NCBI RefSeq assembly: GCF_020524495.1
Contig: NZ_JAIVLB010000015.1
Coordinates: 1-64,000 of the forward strand
From: Bacillus stratosphericus
GTDB taxonomy: Bacteria > Bacillota > Bacilli > Bacillales > Bacillaceae
DNA: 64,000 bases
Reading direction: 5' to 3'
In this document: piece after piece, positions 47,210-57,084 of the stretch
Numbering within the stretch: position 1 is the first letter of the stretch
Layout: every line of letters begins with the position of its first letter
Translations under genes and position numbers: made by a program
Notes under the pieces: generated by a model
What the model saw: only the letters and a program-made list of their open reading frames with translations
Database searches by the model: none
Told to the model about the DNA's origin: nothing

Positions 47210-48811
47210 TTATTTGATTGCTGAAATGGTCAGTGTATGCTGTTCATTATCAATGACGAACAGTTTGTTTTCGCCCTTTACTGCGAATTTCGTTTGTTTC
47301 TCATTCATCCAGACATTCTGTTCTGTTAGCCCCAGTGCTGAAGGAGAAATTGGCATGATCTCACGGAACACAATCGCATTCGCCTGCTCATTTTGAATCA
47401 CATAATCGGTTTTCTCAGTTGTCAGTCGCTCAATGGTTTCACCTTGTTCACTTTTGACCGAGCTCAGCGTTTGCATTCTTTGTTTAAGCACAGATTCCTC
47501 TTTCCCAAGAAAAGAAAGCAAGTACTCGTACGAACCTGCTGATGCGGGTGATAAGTAGGAATTGAACTGTTCTGGTCCAATGGATAATGGCTTCAATTTA
47601 TCTGCGTTTTGAAGCGCACCAGGTTTCACAAAATACGTCTCTGTCGCTGTTTTGATTTGAACGGTTTGTTTATTTTCAGCCACAGCCTGTACCGCTTGTC
47701 CAAAAGGTAGAGAGACATCTGCCTTTTTCTCCATGGCTTGATCTTTATAAACCGTCATTGGATCTGCCGTGACAACAGCCTGCTGATCAACCTTTTTCAT
47801 ATCAGACGCACCCTTCTTCTCAGGGCTCGTTGACTGAGGCGCCTCTGTTTTATCTGATGAAATGACACCAAATGTCGCCAGCGTACGAAGCGGACGATCC
47901 GAAAACATAGAAAGGGCAAGCAAGATGGTCAAGACCGCTAAAATTGTCACTTGAAACGCTGGTCCCAAAAATGAACGTCGTTTCCGGTTCTCATTATAAC
48001 GAGAGAACTTTTCAGTCTTTTGTACACCTTTTCGACCTTCCTTGTGTTCCAATTGATATTCTTTTTTCTCTTTTTTGGACAGCTTGTTAAACCAATCAAC
48101 AAACTCTTTGTATTCTTTCACGACCTTTTTTGTATCATCAAACATCCGAAGCTCGCCATAATGCATCCAAGCGACCCGGTCACAGATTTTTTGAATTTGG
48201 CTAATGGAGTGACTGACAAAAAAGATCGTTTTTCCTTGTTCTTTAAATTCTGTGATACGATCCACACATTTTTGATAGAAGGTTTGGTCACCAACAGACA
48301 ACGCTTCATCAATAATGAGGATATCTGGATCAATATGTGCTGAAATGGCAAATCCTAGACGGGACTTCATCCCGCTTGAATAGCTCTTTACAGGCTGATC
48401 GATAAAGTCGCCAATATCTGCAAACTCGACGATTTTTTCATAAAGATCGTCTATCTCCTTGTTCGTCAGCCCCATCATTAAGCACTTTAATCGAATGTTG
48501 TCTTTACCGCTTAATTGATTGTTCAGACCTGCCGCAATGGCAATTAACGAAGGCTGGCCGTCCATCTCAATTTCACCACTTGTCGGGGGAATAATTTTCG
48601 CTAGAAGGTTCGACATGGTTGATTTTCCAGACCCGTTGATCCCAACAACACCAATCGTCTCACCTTCATATACATCAAAGGACACATCACGAACAGCAAA
48701 GAAACCTTTATTATTTTTATTAGGAAAAAACAGTCCCTTGATTTTATCTGACTGCTTTTTATATAGAAAGTACTGCTTGGATACGTTTCGAAACGAAACC
48801 TTTAGTTTCAT
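47210..48811 (-). CDS. tagH: Teichoic acid exporter ATPase TagH
   Basis: ATPase half of the TagGH ABC transporter that exports wall teichoic acid. The 533-residue protein has the ABC domain in residues 1-250: Walker [10 protein letters not shown], signature [13 protein letters not shown], Walker [14 protein letters not shown] membrane helix ([18 protein letters not shown], about 287-304) leads to an extracytoplasmic C-terminal part. The long tail beyond the ATPase domain is typical of Bacillus TagH. It follows tagG by 20 bases. Confidence 0.94.
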   Translation of the reverse strand: MKLKVSFRNVSKQYFLYKKQSDKIKGLFFPNKNNKGFFAVRDVSFDVYEGETIGVVGINGSGKSTMSNLLAKIIPPTSGEIEMDGQPSLIAIAAGLNNQLSGKDNIRLKCLMMGLTNKEIDDLYEKIVEFADIGDFIDQPVKSYSSGMKSRLGFAISAHIDPDILIIDEALSVGDQTFYQKCVDRITEFKEQGKTIFFVSHSISQIQKICDRVAWMHYGELRMFDDTKKVVKEYKEFVDWFNKLSKKEKKEYQLEHKEGRKGVQKTEKFSRYNENRKRRSFLGPAFQVTILAVLTILLALSMFSDRPLRTLATFGVISSDKTEAPQSTSPEKKGASDMKKVDQQAVVTADPMTVYKDQAMEKKADVSLPFGQAVQAVAENKQTVQIKTATETYFVKPGALQNADKLKPLSIGPEQFNSYLSPASAGSYEYLLSFLGKEESVLKQRMQTLSSVKSEQGETIERLTTEKTDYVIQNEQANAIVFREIMPISPSALGLTEQNVWMNEKQTKFAVKGENKLFVIDNEQHTLTISAIK

Positions 48812-48830
48812 CGTATAATCTCCTTACTTT

Positions 48831-49658
48831 TTAAAGAAAATCGACAAATTTATCCCTAAATTTCATATGAAGCAATGAACCGACTGTTAAGAGAAGAAGG
48901 GTAATCATCCAAAAATAAAGCGTATATTTCACATCATGAAAGAACCAATCTCCCTTTAACAGGCTATTTCTGAAACCATCAATAATGTAGAAAAGAGGAT
49001 TCAGTCTTAAAATATCTCCAATCCACGCCTTGTCTCCAGTAAGCTTCTCTGAGATATTCCAAAAAATCGGTAGCAAAAAGAAAAGTAAGCGTGTCACTGA
49101 TTGTAAAAGAAATTGATAGTCTCTCACGAGTACGCTAATGGTTGAATTAAACAAACTAAACGAAAACATAAACGCGATCATACAAATAAGATAGTATATA
49201 TATTGTAGCCAATGCGCATCGGGATAAATGCCATAGGAAATCAGCACAATCAGATAGACACCCATCATGACAAAATAGCTGAACAAGTTGGACATAATCA
49301 CCACAGATGGCAGCGCACTAATCGGAAAATTCATTTTCGATACCATATTAATGCGTTTAAACACACTGTTTGATCCATCAAGAATCGTTGGACTAATGAA
49401 GAACCATGGTATTAATCCTGCAAGCATCCAGATGATAAACGGAACCTCCATGTCTCCAATAACAATTGGCTGTCCCCCGCGAATTCCCAGACCAAAAACA
49501 AACCAGTAAGCCAGCATCTGCATTAATGGATTTAAAAACTGCCACAAAACACCCAAATAATTCATCTGATATTTTGATTTTGTTTCATAAACAGCAAGTC
49601 GCATAATCAGCGAAAATGAGCTGATTTGCTCCTTCAATATTGTCAACATTGCGTTCAT
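48831..49658 (-). CDS. tagG: Teichoic acid exporter permease TagG
   Basis: ABC-2 type permease of 275 residues with six membrane helices and the N-terminal amphipathic segment ending [20 protein letters not shown]. It pairs with TagH. Two in-frame ATGs (49658 and 49649) could start it; the first has AAGGAAG. Promoter sequence lies in the gap to tagF. Confidence 0.94.
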   Translation of the reverse strand: MNAMLTILKEQISSFSLIMRLAVYETKSKYQMNYLGVLWQFLNPLMQMLAYWFVFGLGIRGGQPIVIGDMEVPFIIWMLAGLIPWFFISPTILDGSNSVFKRINMVSKMNFPISALPSVVIMSNLFSYFVMMGVYLIVLISYGIYPDAHWLQYIYYLICMIAFMFSFSLFNSTISVLVRDYQFLLQSVTRLLFFLLPIFWNISEKLTGDKAWIGDILRLNPLFYIIDGFRNSLLKGDWFFHDVKYTLYFWMITLLLLTVGSLLHMKFRDKFVDFL

Positions 49659-49756
49659 TGTTATCTTCCTTAGAAAAAATTTTGAGTACCATTAAAATTA
49701 AAAGCACCGCTCATAATTGTAACAGATGTTGAGGAATATTTCACTTTATATCATGT

Positions 49757-49790
49757 TAAAAGGCTTACAAGCTAAGCTGCAAGCCTTTAT
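49757..49790 (-). terminator. Terminator of tagF
   Basis: AAAGGCTT and AAGCCTTT pair with more matches inside, followed by TTTTAAC on the minus strand, directly after the tagF stop. Confidence 0.78.
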
Positions 49791-49800
49791 TGTGATTTAT

Positions 49801-51999
49801 TTAACTTTCAAACACAACTTCAACCACTTGCTTCGATGACTCACCGCTCTCTAAGTAGCAGAATTTATCATAAAACGGAGCGAATGACGCTGGTAATGTA
49901 AAGGTTGGTTGTTCTGTTTCTCGAACCCAGTCAATGACACTTGCTGTTTCTTTCACAAGCGGGCCAGGTGCTTCTTGTTCAAAGTCAAAGTAGAAGCCTC
50001 TTAGTTTGTCACGATATGTCTCAATGTCTGGTACATAGAACAGCATCGGACGTTTGAGGTTTGCATAATCAAAGAACACAGATGAGTAGTCTGTTATGAG
50101 TAGATCAGAAATCATATAAAGGTCTCTGATGTCTTCGTAATGAGAGAAGTCATAGGCAAAGCCTTCATAAGGACCCAAATCAAAGTTCTCAGCTACTAGA
50201 TAGTGCATACGTAGGATAATGATATATTCTTCCCCTATAGATGCTCTTAGTTCATGCAGGTCAAGGTCTAAATCAAATTTGTACTGGCCTTTTTTGTAAA
50301 ATTGGTCATCTCTCCATGTTGGTGCATATAAGATCAATTTTTTATCAAGCGGCAGATTCATTTTTTTCTTGAGTGCTCTCATCGTTTCTTCATTGTTTTG
50401 ATTGTGAAGGAAATCATTTCTTGGATATCCTGATTCAATCATCGTCTTTTGGAATTGGAAGGCACGCATAAAGATCTCCGTCGAGTATGCATTAGGAGAA
50501 ATGAGATAATCCCAATTCGATGCTTCTTTCGTGAAATTCTTTTTGTATTTTTTCGTGTTCGTTCCAGGCATATGCACTTCGTCCATGTCCATCGCAAGTC
50601 GTTTTAACGGTGTACCATGCCATGTCTGTAAGTATGTTGTATGATCAGGCTTTGGTACCCAAAGTGGGAGACGGCTGTTTACGACCCAATATTCCGCTCT
50701 GGCCATGGCAAAAATCCATTTGAATGACAAACGATTAATATAATAGATGCCCTTTTCTTTAAATGGTACTTCATGACCTTTTTTAACGCTCCAGATCAAC
50801 GTATATTCAGGGTGATGTTCTTTCATATACTCATAAATAGCACGTGGGTTACAACTGAATTGTTTCCCATTAAAGCTTTCAAAAACAACGGTTTTCTTTT
50901 TTACTGACAATTTACTTGCTAGCTTAAAGGTCGTTTGGAAGGTTCGCGTCACAAGACGGTTACGGACTTTTTTGATTTTGCCGATTTGCTTTTTGAATTT
51001 CTTCCACTTGCTTTTGACATAGTACTTCGCACGGGTTTTGATTGTGTAATCATTAATTCGGATACCCAGTGTTTGTCGCTTTTTCTTTCGGTACACTTCA
51101 TATCGAACCGGGATATCGTTCTTTTTTTGTATTTGGACAAAACCTTTTAATTTATTAAATCGATCTCCAAGCACAAGAGATGGTGTTGTTAAAGTCTCTT
51201 CGATCCCATTTGCTTCGCAAATAAATTCCAAATAAAAATCATAAACGTACCGCTCTTTTAAAGAGAAAGCCAACTCGTCTAATGAAAATGTTGATTCAAA
51301 TAGATATAATTCAGGTATTGGTTGATGTCCCTCTATTTCCATATCTTTCTTTCGAATCGAAACGGGAAAACGATATTCATGGATCGGTTCTTTATTCTGC
51401 CTGATAAGTAATTGAATATTTTTAATCCTATAGGGCTTTTCTGCACTTAAAACACCTGTATATCCAGACAAAAGAAGGTCCCGATTGTCTAAAAGGCTAA
51501 TATTCTTAAATCGCACAATTTTCATTTCACGTTTTACTTTAATGGACAAGTTTCCTTTGTCGGTGCAATATGGAGCAATAATCAACATACTCTGATCATT
51601 CACTATAAATGTGATTTCCGGCATAGCGACATTTACTTTTAGTCGTTTCATGTAAAAATGATGTTCTTCTAATTTAGTAGGATCTATTGTGAAATCAGCA
51701 TACTTCATTTCACCTAATTCTTGTTCATTAAAATTAGTTACATATAAATTATATCTTTGACCTTGTTCATTTGGATTTTGTAGAGACGCTTCATTCAGAG
51801 TTACTTTGTATAAATTTTCACTTGAATGATAAAGAGGAAGATATTTTTCATATTGAGAATTTCTCTCTCTGATTAATAGGAAGAACTCTTTACCTTCTAA
51901 TGGAGATTGTTCCTGTATACTAATTAACATCTCAATTTCTTTGTGATGTCTTTGCATACTTTCAACCTTACAATGCCGTTGAGTAGTTTCTTCAATCAT
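49801..51999 (-). CDS. tagF: CDP-glycerol:poly(glycerophosphate) glycerophosphotransferase TagF
   Basis: Teichoic acid polymerase that extends the poly(glycerol phosphate) chain on the inner membrane face. The 732-residue protein has an N-terminal accessory half and a C-terminal catalytic domain (about 380-720) with the family motifs YLQTWHGTPLKRLA, the EASNWDYLISPN region, ESGYPRNDFL and LITDYSSVFFDYANLKRPMLFY. B. subtilis TagF has 746 residues. The only start with an upstream site (GAGGAG) is 51999. It lies 38 bases after tagE. Confidence 0.95.
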   Translation of the reverse strand: MIEETTQRHCKVESMQRHHKEIEMLISIQEQSPLEGKEFFLLIRERNSQYEKYLPLYHSSENLYKVTLNEASLQNPNEQGQRYNLYVTNFNEQELGEMKYADFTIDPTKLEEHHFYMKRLKVNVAMPEITFIVNDQSMLIIAPYCTDKGNLSIKVKREMKIVRFKNISLLDNRDLLLSGYTGVLSAEKPYRIKNIQLLIRQNKEPIHEYRFPVSIRKKDMEIEGHQPIPELYLFESTFSLDELAFSLKERYVYDFYLEFICEANGIEETLTTPSLVLGDRFNKLKGFVQIQKKNDIPVRYEVYRKKKRQTLGIRINDYTIKTRAKYYVKSKWKKFKKQIGKIKKVRNRLVTRTFQTTFKLASKLSVKKKTVVFESFNGKQFSCNPRAIYEYMKEHHPEYTLIWSVKKGHEVPFKEKGIYYINRLSFKWIFAMARAEYWVVNSRLPLWVPKPDHTTYLQTWHGTPLKRLAMDMDEVHMPGTNTKKYKKNFTKEASNWDYLISPNAYSTEIFMRAFQFQKTMIESGYPRNDFLHNQNNEETMRALKKKMNLPLDKKLILYAPTWRDDQFYKKGQYKFDLDLDLHELRASIGEEYIIILRMHYLVAENFDLGPYEGFAYDFSHYEDIRDLYMISDLLITDYSSVFFDYANLKRPMLFYVPDIETYRDKLRGFYFDFEQEAPGPLVKETASVIDWVRETEQPTFTLPASFAPFYDKFCYLESGESSKQVVEVVFES

Positions 52000-52037
52000 T
52001 AATTAGTATTCTCCTCTTCTAAAAATATCACACTGCA

Positions 52038-54026
52038 TTATAATTTCCATGAATAATCCCCATTTACTGTTGCATAGGATATACGATGATTAATCTTTTC
52101 AAATTCAACTTCTTCATTCAATGAGAGTCTTTTAAAGGCTTCAATATGTTCCTCATCTCGATCGTGCATCTTCATGTAAAAATCAACATACTCTGTATCA
52201 TAACACTTCAATTTTTCTTTGAGTTTTGTGTCTAGTAAATTAAACTCCACCTTATTATCAGTGATCTGAGCCGCTAATAACTCAGCACTATGACGTCTAT
52301 CTATGCCTACTATTTCAGCTGTATATTTATTCAAATCTATATTTTTTTGATTCCATTCAAATAACAAAATCAATCTACTTTGATCTACTATCACATCATT
52401 AATATTGCATGTGATTTTTTCAAGTGTTTTTTTTATTTTTTCCACTTTTGGCCTATTATATACTACCTCGTTAAGTGCCTTCTCCCAATGGTAGTAATAG
52501 CTATTATGTGAATACTTCTCAGCAATTGGTCGACAATTTTTAACCATTTTTAGGTATTTCTTTTTCTCCTGAAAAAGAGTAATCATTCTATCTGCCAATT
52601 CTTGTACATCATATTGTTTCACCAAAAATCCATTAACACCATTATGTACCAAATCATTAGGACCGTAATCAAAATCATATGAAACAACAGGGCAATAATT
52701 GTAAATTGATTCTATAATAGATAAAGGCAAACCTTCTGAGTGTGACGTTGAAATGGAAAATTTTGCTGTTTGAAACTCTTTATCAGGATCTGCGGTAAAC
52801 CCTTTAAGTAAAACATGATTTTCTAAATTCAAGCTACAAATCTGATGTTGCAGTTTTTCTTCTTCTTCTCCAGATCCAAATATCTCTAGACGAACATCAG
52901 GTAAATGGTCTACAACTATTCTAAATGCTTTAATTGCATCTGTTAAATTCTTCTCTTGTACTAGTCTAGATATAATCACTGCCTTTTTATGGTCAACCTC
53001 TTCTCTTAATAATTCGGGATGGAATCCTTTTTTGTGTGTGTGAGGTGTAAAATAAAAACAATGCTGTTTACCCAAGAAATCTCCAAAATCTTTTTTTTGA
53101 TCTTCTGTAATAAAAAACACGCAATCAATCTTTCCCAATCCAATATGCTTACATAATTCTTCAAACCTTTTTTGGAGTTTATACTTAGTGTCCGAGTAAT
53201 GACGGCTATGAATAAAAGCTGCATAATAAGAAGTTGAATCTTTCTTCACCCTAAATAAATGTTCATCCTGATGACGGCTGTCTACAAGGAAGAACTTTTT
53301 TTGATCATTACGTTTTTGTATAAACTCGATCCAATACTGACGTAAGTCTGTTTTTCTATTAAAAGATTTGATGCCGTTGTTACTATACCAATTAATATTA
53401 ATTGTAGGGTTATTTTTCTTAAGGGTATTAAACATTTTTTCAAGGTATATCTCGTTGTGATTTTTCACATATTCCTCATGGTAAGGGGCTTCTTTACCCG
53501 GCAGATAGTACATAATTCTACATAAAGCGCCATCCACATTATACTCTTCACGCTTAATGATATGTCCTGCTTCGTTTAGAACATCAATATATTGTATTAA
53601 CGATGGAAACTCGTCATATTTTTTTGTGCGAATTTCATTTTCTATTATATTAATATCATTTATGTTCACCACTTTTTTACCTACAGCAAATTCCTCATAA
53701 ACCCTCTTATTTCCACTATTTGGAATAAGGAAGTCCTCTATCATATTAAGGATAGTTGATTTTGAGGGATCAATCATTTTTTGTCGAATAATTTGATCCA
53801 ATTTAAATTTAAAATTCGGGTCAAACCTATATGTCACAAATGTTGTATTGACACCTACTTCTCCAAACATTTTCATTCTCAGTAAAAGTGACTTTGTTAA
53901 TCCTCCAAAGTTAAAAGGAATTAATCCACTAATAAAGTAATATTCCATATCTGGGAGCTTTACTTCTGATAAATTGGTATAGTTTACGTTAACCTTTTTC
54001 AATTTGCTTAAGAAATTAGTAATCAA
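52038..54026 (-). CDS. tagE: Poly(glycerol-phosphate) alpha-glucosyltransferase TagE
   Basis: Adds glucose to the teichoic acid chain, often determining phage and autolysin binding. The protein (about 662 residues, B. subtilis 673) has the family start YYFISGLIPFNFGGLTKSLLLRM and a GT4-type C-terminal half (ISRLVQEKNLTDAIKAF, STSHSEGLPLSIIESIYNYCPVVSYDFDYGPND). I choose the TTG at 54026 because AAAGGAG precedes it by eight bases; an in-frame ATG at 54056 lacks a site. The gene looks richer in A and T than tagF and tagD, so it may be a transferred variant. Confidence 0.9.
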   Translation of the reverse strand: MITNFLSKLKKVNVNYTNLSEVKLPDMEYYFISGLIPFNFGGLTKSLLLRMKMFGEVGVNTTFVTYRFDPNFKFKLDQIIRQKMIDPSKSTILNMIEDFLIPNSGNKRVYEEFAVGKKVVNINDINIIENEIRTKKYDEFPSLIQYIDVLNEAGHIIKREEYNVDGALCRIMYYLPGKEAPYHEEYVKNHNEIYLEKMFNTLKKNNPTININWYSNNGIKSFNRKTDLRQYWIEFIQKRNDQKKFFLVDSRHQDEHLFRVKKDSTSYYAAFIHSRHYSDTKYKLQKRFEELCKHIGLGKIDCVFFITEDQKKDFGDFLGKQHCFYFTPHTHKKGFHPELLREEVDHKKAVIISRLVQEKNLTDAIKAFRIVVDHLPDVRLEIFGSGEEEEKLQHQICSLNLENHVLLKGFTADPDKEFQTAKFSISTSHSEGLPLSIIESIYNYCPVVSYDFDYGPNDLVHNGVNGFLVKQYDVQELADRMITLFQEKKKYLKMVKNCRPIAEKYSHNSYYYHWEKALNEVVYNRPKVEKIKKTLEKITCNINDVIVDQSRLILLFEWNQKNIDLNKYTAEIVGIDRRHSAELLAAQITDNKVEFNLLDTKLKEKLKCYDTEYVDFYMKMHDRDEEHIEAFKRLSLNEEVEFEKINHRISYATVNGDYSWKL

Positions 54027-54062
54027 CTTGAAGTCTCCTTTTTTAGTCACTAACACTAACTT

Positions 54063-54094
54063 AAAAAAGTACTTCTTACCATGGTAAGAAGTAC
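54063..54094 (-). terminator. Strong terminator between tagD and tagE
   Basis: GTACTTCTTACC and GGTAAGAAGTAC form a perfect 12-bp stem with an AT loop, followed on the minus strand by TTTTTTAA. It separates tagD from tagE-tagF, so TagD can be made at higher level. Confidence 0.88.
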
Positions 54095-54106
54095 AATGTT
54101 AAAATA

Positions 54107-54496
54107 TTAAAGTCCCGCAATTTCTTCCTTGATTTGTGTTGTAGAGATCCCTTCCGTTCTCTTCAAGTAAACGACTTCACAATGCTCTTTCAAGAAGTCG
54201 AATTTACCTTCCCAGTCATCTCCCATAACAAATACATCAATGTCATGCTCTTGCACGTCACGGACTTTTTGATCCCAACTGTTTTCTGGAATGACTTCAT
54301 CTACATAACGAATTGTCTCTAAAATCAGCTTTCTATGCTCATAGCTATGATAAGCCTTTTTTGACTTTTGTAAGTTAAACTCGTCTGTAGAGATGGCCAC
54401 CACTAAGTAATCTCCGAGCTGTTTTGCACGCTCCAGTAACTTAATGTGCCCCCAGTGTAATAAATCAAATGTACCATAAGTAATAACTTTCTTCAT
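54107..54496 (-). CDS. tagD: Glycerol-3-phosphate cytidylyltransferase TagD
   Basis: Makes CDP-glycerol, the donor for TagB and TagF. The 129-residue enzyme has the nucleotidyltransferase motif HWGH (residues 14-17) and the RTEGISTTQIK motif near 113-123. It is transcribed divergently from tagA; the intergenic stretch of 366 bases holds the control region. Confidence 0.96.
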   Translation of the reverse strand: MKKVITYGTFDLLHWGHIKLLERAKQLGDYLVVAISTDEFNLQKSKKAYHSYEHRKLILETIRYVDEVIPENSWDQKVRDVQEHDIDVFVMGDDWEGKFDFLKEHCEVVYLKRTEGISTTQIKEEIAGL

Positions 54497-54737
54497 TGCA
54501 AACTAAACTCCTTTCTTTCATCCTTATTTATTCTTCAAGCAGTAATGTTTATCCGTTATCCTATTATCTTCGGTCGTTTTTTCGCTCTATGGAAACTCAT
54601 TATATCACAATGCCTATGAAAGGTTAAGAAAATGTAAAGACACACTATTTCCATTTTAATGGATAGGATAGTAAAAGTCCGAAAACTCAATGTTTCACGC
54701 TTTTTTTCACCATATGAATTTATGAAAATGTCACGAA

Positions 54738-54765
54738 ATTTAAAGAATTGTAAAGTTATTGTTAA
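54738..54765 (-). promoter_or_regulatory. PhoP-box-like repeats between tagD and tagA
   Basis: On the minus strand TTAACA (54760-54765), TTTACA (54749-54754) and the weaker TTAAAT (54738-54743) follow each other at exact 11-base steps. In B. subtilis phosphorylated PhoP binds the tagA-tagD divergent region and represses both operons. The rest of the gap (54497-54862) is AT-rich and shows no other gene. Confidence 0.62.
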
Positions 54766-54862
54766 TCATTCATGGAGCAACTGTGATAAAATGATGAGTA
54801 GGCTAAGAATGAATTTACAATGAATGATTATAGATAACAAGTTGAAAAAGGAGGTCTAAACA

Positions 54863-55633
54863 ATGCAAACAGAAGTGGTGTCTAACCTTTCTTATGTAAA
54901 CGGCGACTTAGATGAATTTATCAGCTATATAAACCAGCATCATATTTCTCAGAAAAGAGGCGCCATGATTGCGACGGTTAATCCCGAGATTGGCTATGCA
55001 GTCATGAAGGATGACGCTTACCATCAAGTGGTTTCATCTGCAGATTATGTATTGCCGGATGGTGTAGGCGTCGTGTTGATGTCACGCATGACACAAAGTC
55101 CGCTTAAATCAAGAATTGCAGGCTTTGATGTTTTCATGTCTATGCTTGATCTTGCAAACAAGCAGTCTAAAAGAATCTTTTTATATGGTGCAAAAAAAGA
55201 AGTGCTTGAGGCTGTCAAACAGCGGATTGATACGGAATATCCAAATGTGGTCATTGCAGGCAGCTGTGACGGCTATCAAGCCGATAAACGTTTTGTGGCA
55301 AAACAAATTGCACGCTTGAAAGCAGATATGGTGTTCGTTGCTTTAGGATATCCAAACCAGGAGAACTTCATTTATGAATACCAACATTTATTCCCGCAAG
55401 CTGTTTGCATCGGTTTAGGCGGAAGCTTTGATGTATTTAGCGGAACGGTAAAGCGTGCACCACGCTGGATGATCAAGACAAATACGGAATGGCTGTACAG
55501 ACTGATTGTCAATCCGTGGAGATGGAAAAGAATGCTAAATGTTCCCAAGTACGCCTTTGCCGTTCTAAAAGAAAACAAAGAAAAAAAACGTTACTATCCT
55601 GAGCAAGTAAAGGATCAAACGAAACATCTGTGA
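54863..55633 (+). CDS. tagA: UDP-ManNAc transferase TagA
   Basis: WecG/TagA/CpsF family enzyme of 256 residues that adds ManNAc to the TagO product, the second step of the linkage unit. Family motifs are ATVNPEIGYAVMKD, SADYVLPDGVGV, the RIAGFDVF segment, and the C-terminal FVALGYPNQENFI and GLGGSFDVFSGTVKRAPRWM. A good AAAGGAGG site precedes the ATG. It is followed by tagB after 11 bases. Confidence 0.96.
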   Translation: MQTEVVSNLSYVNGDLDEFISYINQHHISQKRGAMIATVNPEIGYAVMKDDAYHQVVSSADYVLPDGVGVVLMSRMTQSPLKSRIAGFDVFMSMLDLANKQSKRIFLYGAKKEVLEAVKQRIDTEYPNVVIAGSCDGYQADKRFVAKQIARLKADMVFVALGYPNQENFIYEYQHLFPQAVCIGLGGSFDVFSGTVKRAPRWMIKTNTEWLYRLIVNPWRWKRMLNVPKYAFAVLKENKEKKRYYPEQVKDQTKHL

Positions 55634-55644
55634 GAGACTGACAA

Positions 55645-56832
55645 ATGATGAATATACGCTCAATGATCATCTCATGTTATGCAGCTTTCGTTTCTTTTAT
55701 TGGATGGCTAATGAGCGGCGTGAAACCGTGTGAAAATCAGGTGACGCTGCTTGTTTCATTCCAGGAGAATACAACTGCTCTCATTAATACCTATCAACAA
55801 CAAGTGAATATGACGATGAAGCTGACTGTCCTCTATACGAAGCATGCTTCCGCAATAGAAAAGGACGGGCCTCTCCTGTCATCTCGCTATTTTCATGAAA
55901 AAAATCCCTTTCATCTTATTCGATGTATCTATACGATGCTGAAAAGCAAAGTCGTCGTGACGGATAATTACTTTCTCATGACAAGCGTGCTAAGAAACCG
56001 TCCTTCTACCACCTGTATTCAAGTGTGGCATGCCAATGGCGCTTTGAAAAAGTTTGGTCTTGAAGATGCTTCAAATCTTAACCGGAGTCCACGTGATATC
56101 GAACGCTTCAAGCGGGTCTATTCGTCTTTCGATTATATCGTCACGGGCTCAGATCATATGCGTGAGATGTTCAAGACATCATTTGGGATCAATGATGAAC
56201 GGTTTTTACCAACAGGTGTTCCACTCACGGATGTGTACTATGATCAGTGTTCGTCTTTCTTTGAGGCGAACGATGGTCCGAAAGGTAAAAAAGTCCTACT
56301 ATATGCGCCGACCTATCGAGATTTTGCTATGGATGGCCTTGTTTTGCCCTTTTCAAAAGAGCAATTGCAGACAGAGCTCAGTGGCGACTACATTATACTC
56401 GTCAAGCTTCATCCTGCGGTCAAACATCTAGCGAAAACAGAAACAGATGGTGAGTGGATATTTGATGTGTCCGATCAGCCGCTCTATCCCTTACTCTGTG
56501 CTTGTGATGTCCTGATTACGGATTATTCGTCGATTGTGTTTGAATATGCGCTGCTCCAAAAGCCTGTTTTGTTCTTCACTTATGACCTAGAGATTTATCG
56601 AAAGAAACGGGGCTTAGTCGATCATTATGAAGACATGATCCCAGGGAAGGCTTGCGTGACTCAAGACATGCTCTTGAAGGAGCTTTTACATCTAAACGAA
56701 TCAGAAAATCGAGATACATTAAAAACCTTTGCTGAGGAGTGGAACCAATATTCAAAGGGCCAATCAAGTGAGCAGCTCTTATCATTTATAGAACAGCAGC
56801 TCTTACACAAAAAACGTCCTGCTTCTTATTAG
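55645..56832 (+). CDS. tagB: Teichoic acid glycerophosphate primase TagB
   Basis: Adds the first glycerol phosphate to the linkage unit at the membrane. The 395-residue protein has a hydrophobic N-terminus (about residues 1-25) and the CDP-glycerol glycerophosphotransferase domain shared with TagF: CIQVWHANGALKKFGLED, YIVTGSDHMREMFKTSFG, LITDYSSIVFEYALLQKPVLFFTYDLE. It starts with ATG ATG; either could be used. Confidence 0.95.
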   Translation: MMNIRSMIISCYAAFVSFIGWLMSGVKPCENQVTLLVSFQENTTALINTYQQQVNMTMKLTVLYTKHASAIEKDGPLLSSRYFHEKNPFHLIRCIYTMLKSKVVVTDNYFLMTSVLRNRPSTTCIQVWHANGALKKFGLEDASNLNRSPRDIERFKRVYSSFDYIVTGSDHMREMFKTSFGINDERFLPTGVPLTDVYYDQCSSFFEANDGPKGKKVLLYAPTYRDFAMDGLVLPFSKEQLQTELSGDYIILVKLHPAVKHLAKTETDGEWIFDVSDQPLYPLLCACDVLITDYSSIVFEYALLQKPVLFFTYDLEIYRKKRGLVDHYEDMIPGKACVTQDMLLKELLHLNESENRDTLKTFAEEWNQYSKGQSSEQLLSFIEQQLLHKKRPASY

Positions 56833-56850
56833 GAAGCCGGACGTTTTTTA
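56811..56850 (+). terminator. Terminator of tagAB
   Basis: AAAACGTCC and GGACGTTTT pair with an additional inner match (GCTTC/GGAAGC), followed by a T-run. The first arm covers the last codons of tagB. Confidence 0.82.
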
Positions 56851-56904
56851 TTTGTTATAAACTTGGATATCATAATAGAGCGTATAGTTAGTATTCGTGC
56901 ATGA

Positions 56905-57084
56905 ACGACCAGAGTTGATCCTATCTTTTTAAGTCGTCAGGTGCGCATCAAGTATCCTGACTTTTGGGATCAGCATCGGGACGAGTGGGACATGCTATTT
57001 CAAGAAGCTGATATTCATTATGATGTAAAAGGCGACATTTTGAACTTCGGTGCAGAAGGCGCAGCAAAAAGGCGGTTACCGTGA
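56905..57084 (+). pseudogene. Relic of a Ger(x)C germination protein (gerBC-like) C-terminus
   Basis: One plus-strand frame is open from 56905 to a stop at 57082-57084 and reads VDPIFLSRQVRIKYPDFWDQ, then HRDEWDMLFQEADIHYDVKGDI, the characteristic end of Ger(x)C spore-germination lipoproteins. Nothing of the remaining 300 or more residues or of gerBA/gerBB is left. In B. subtilis the gerB operon occupies this interval between tag and ywtG, so I read it as a gerBC scar. Its last bases overlap the end of the next gene. Confidence 0.65.
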
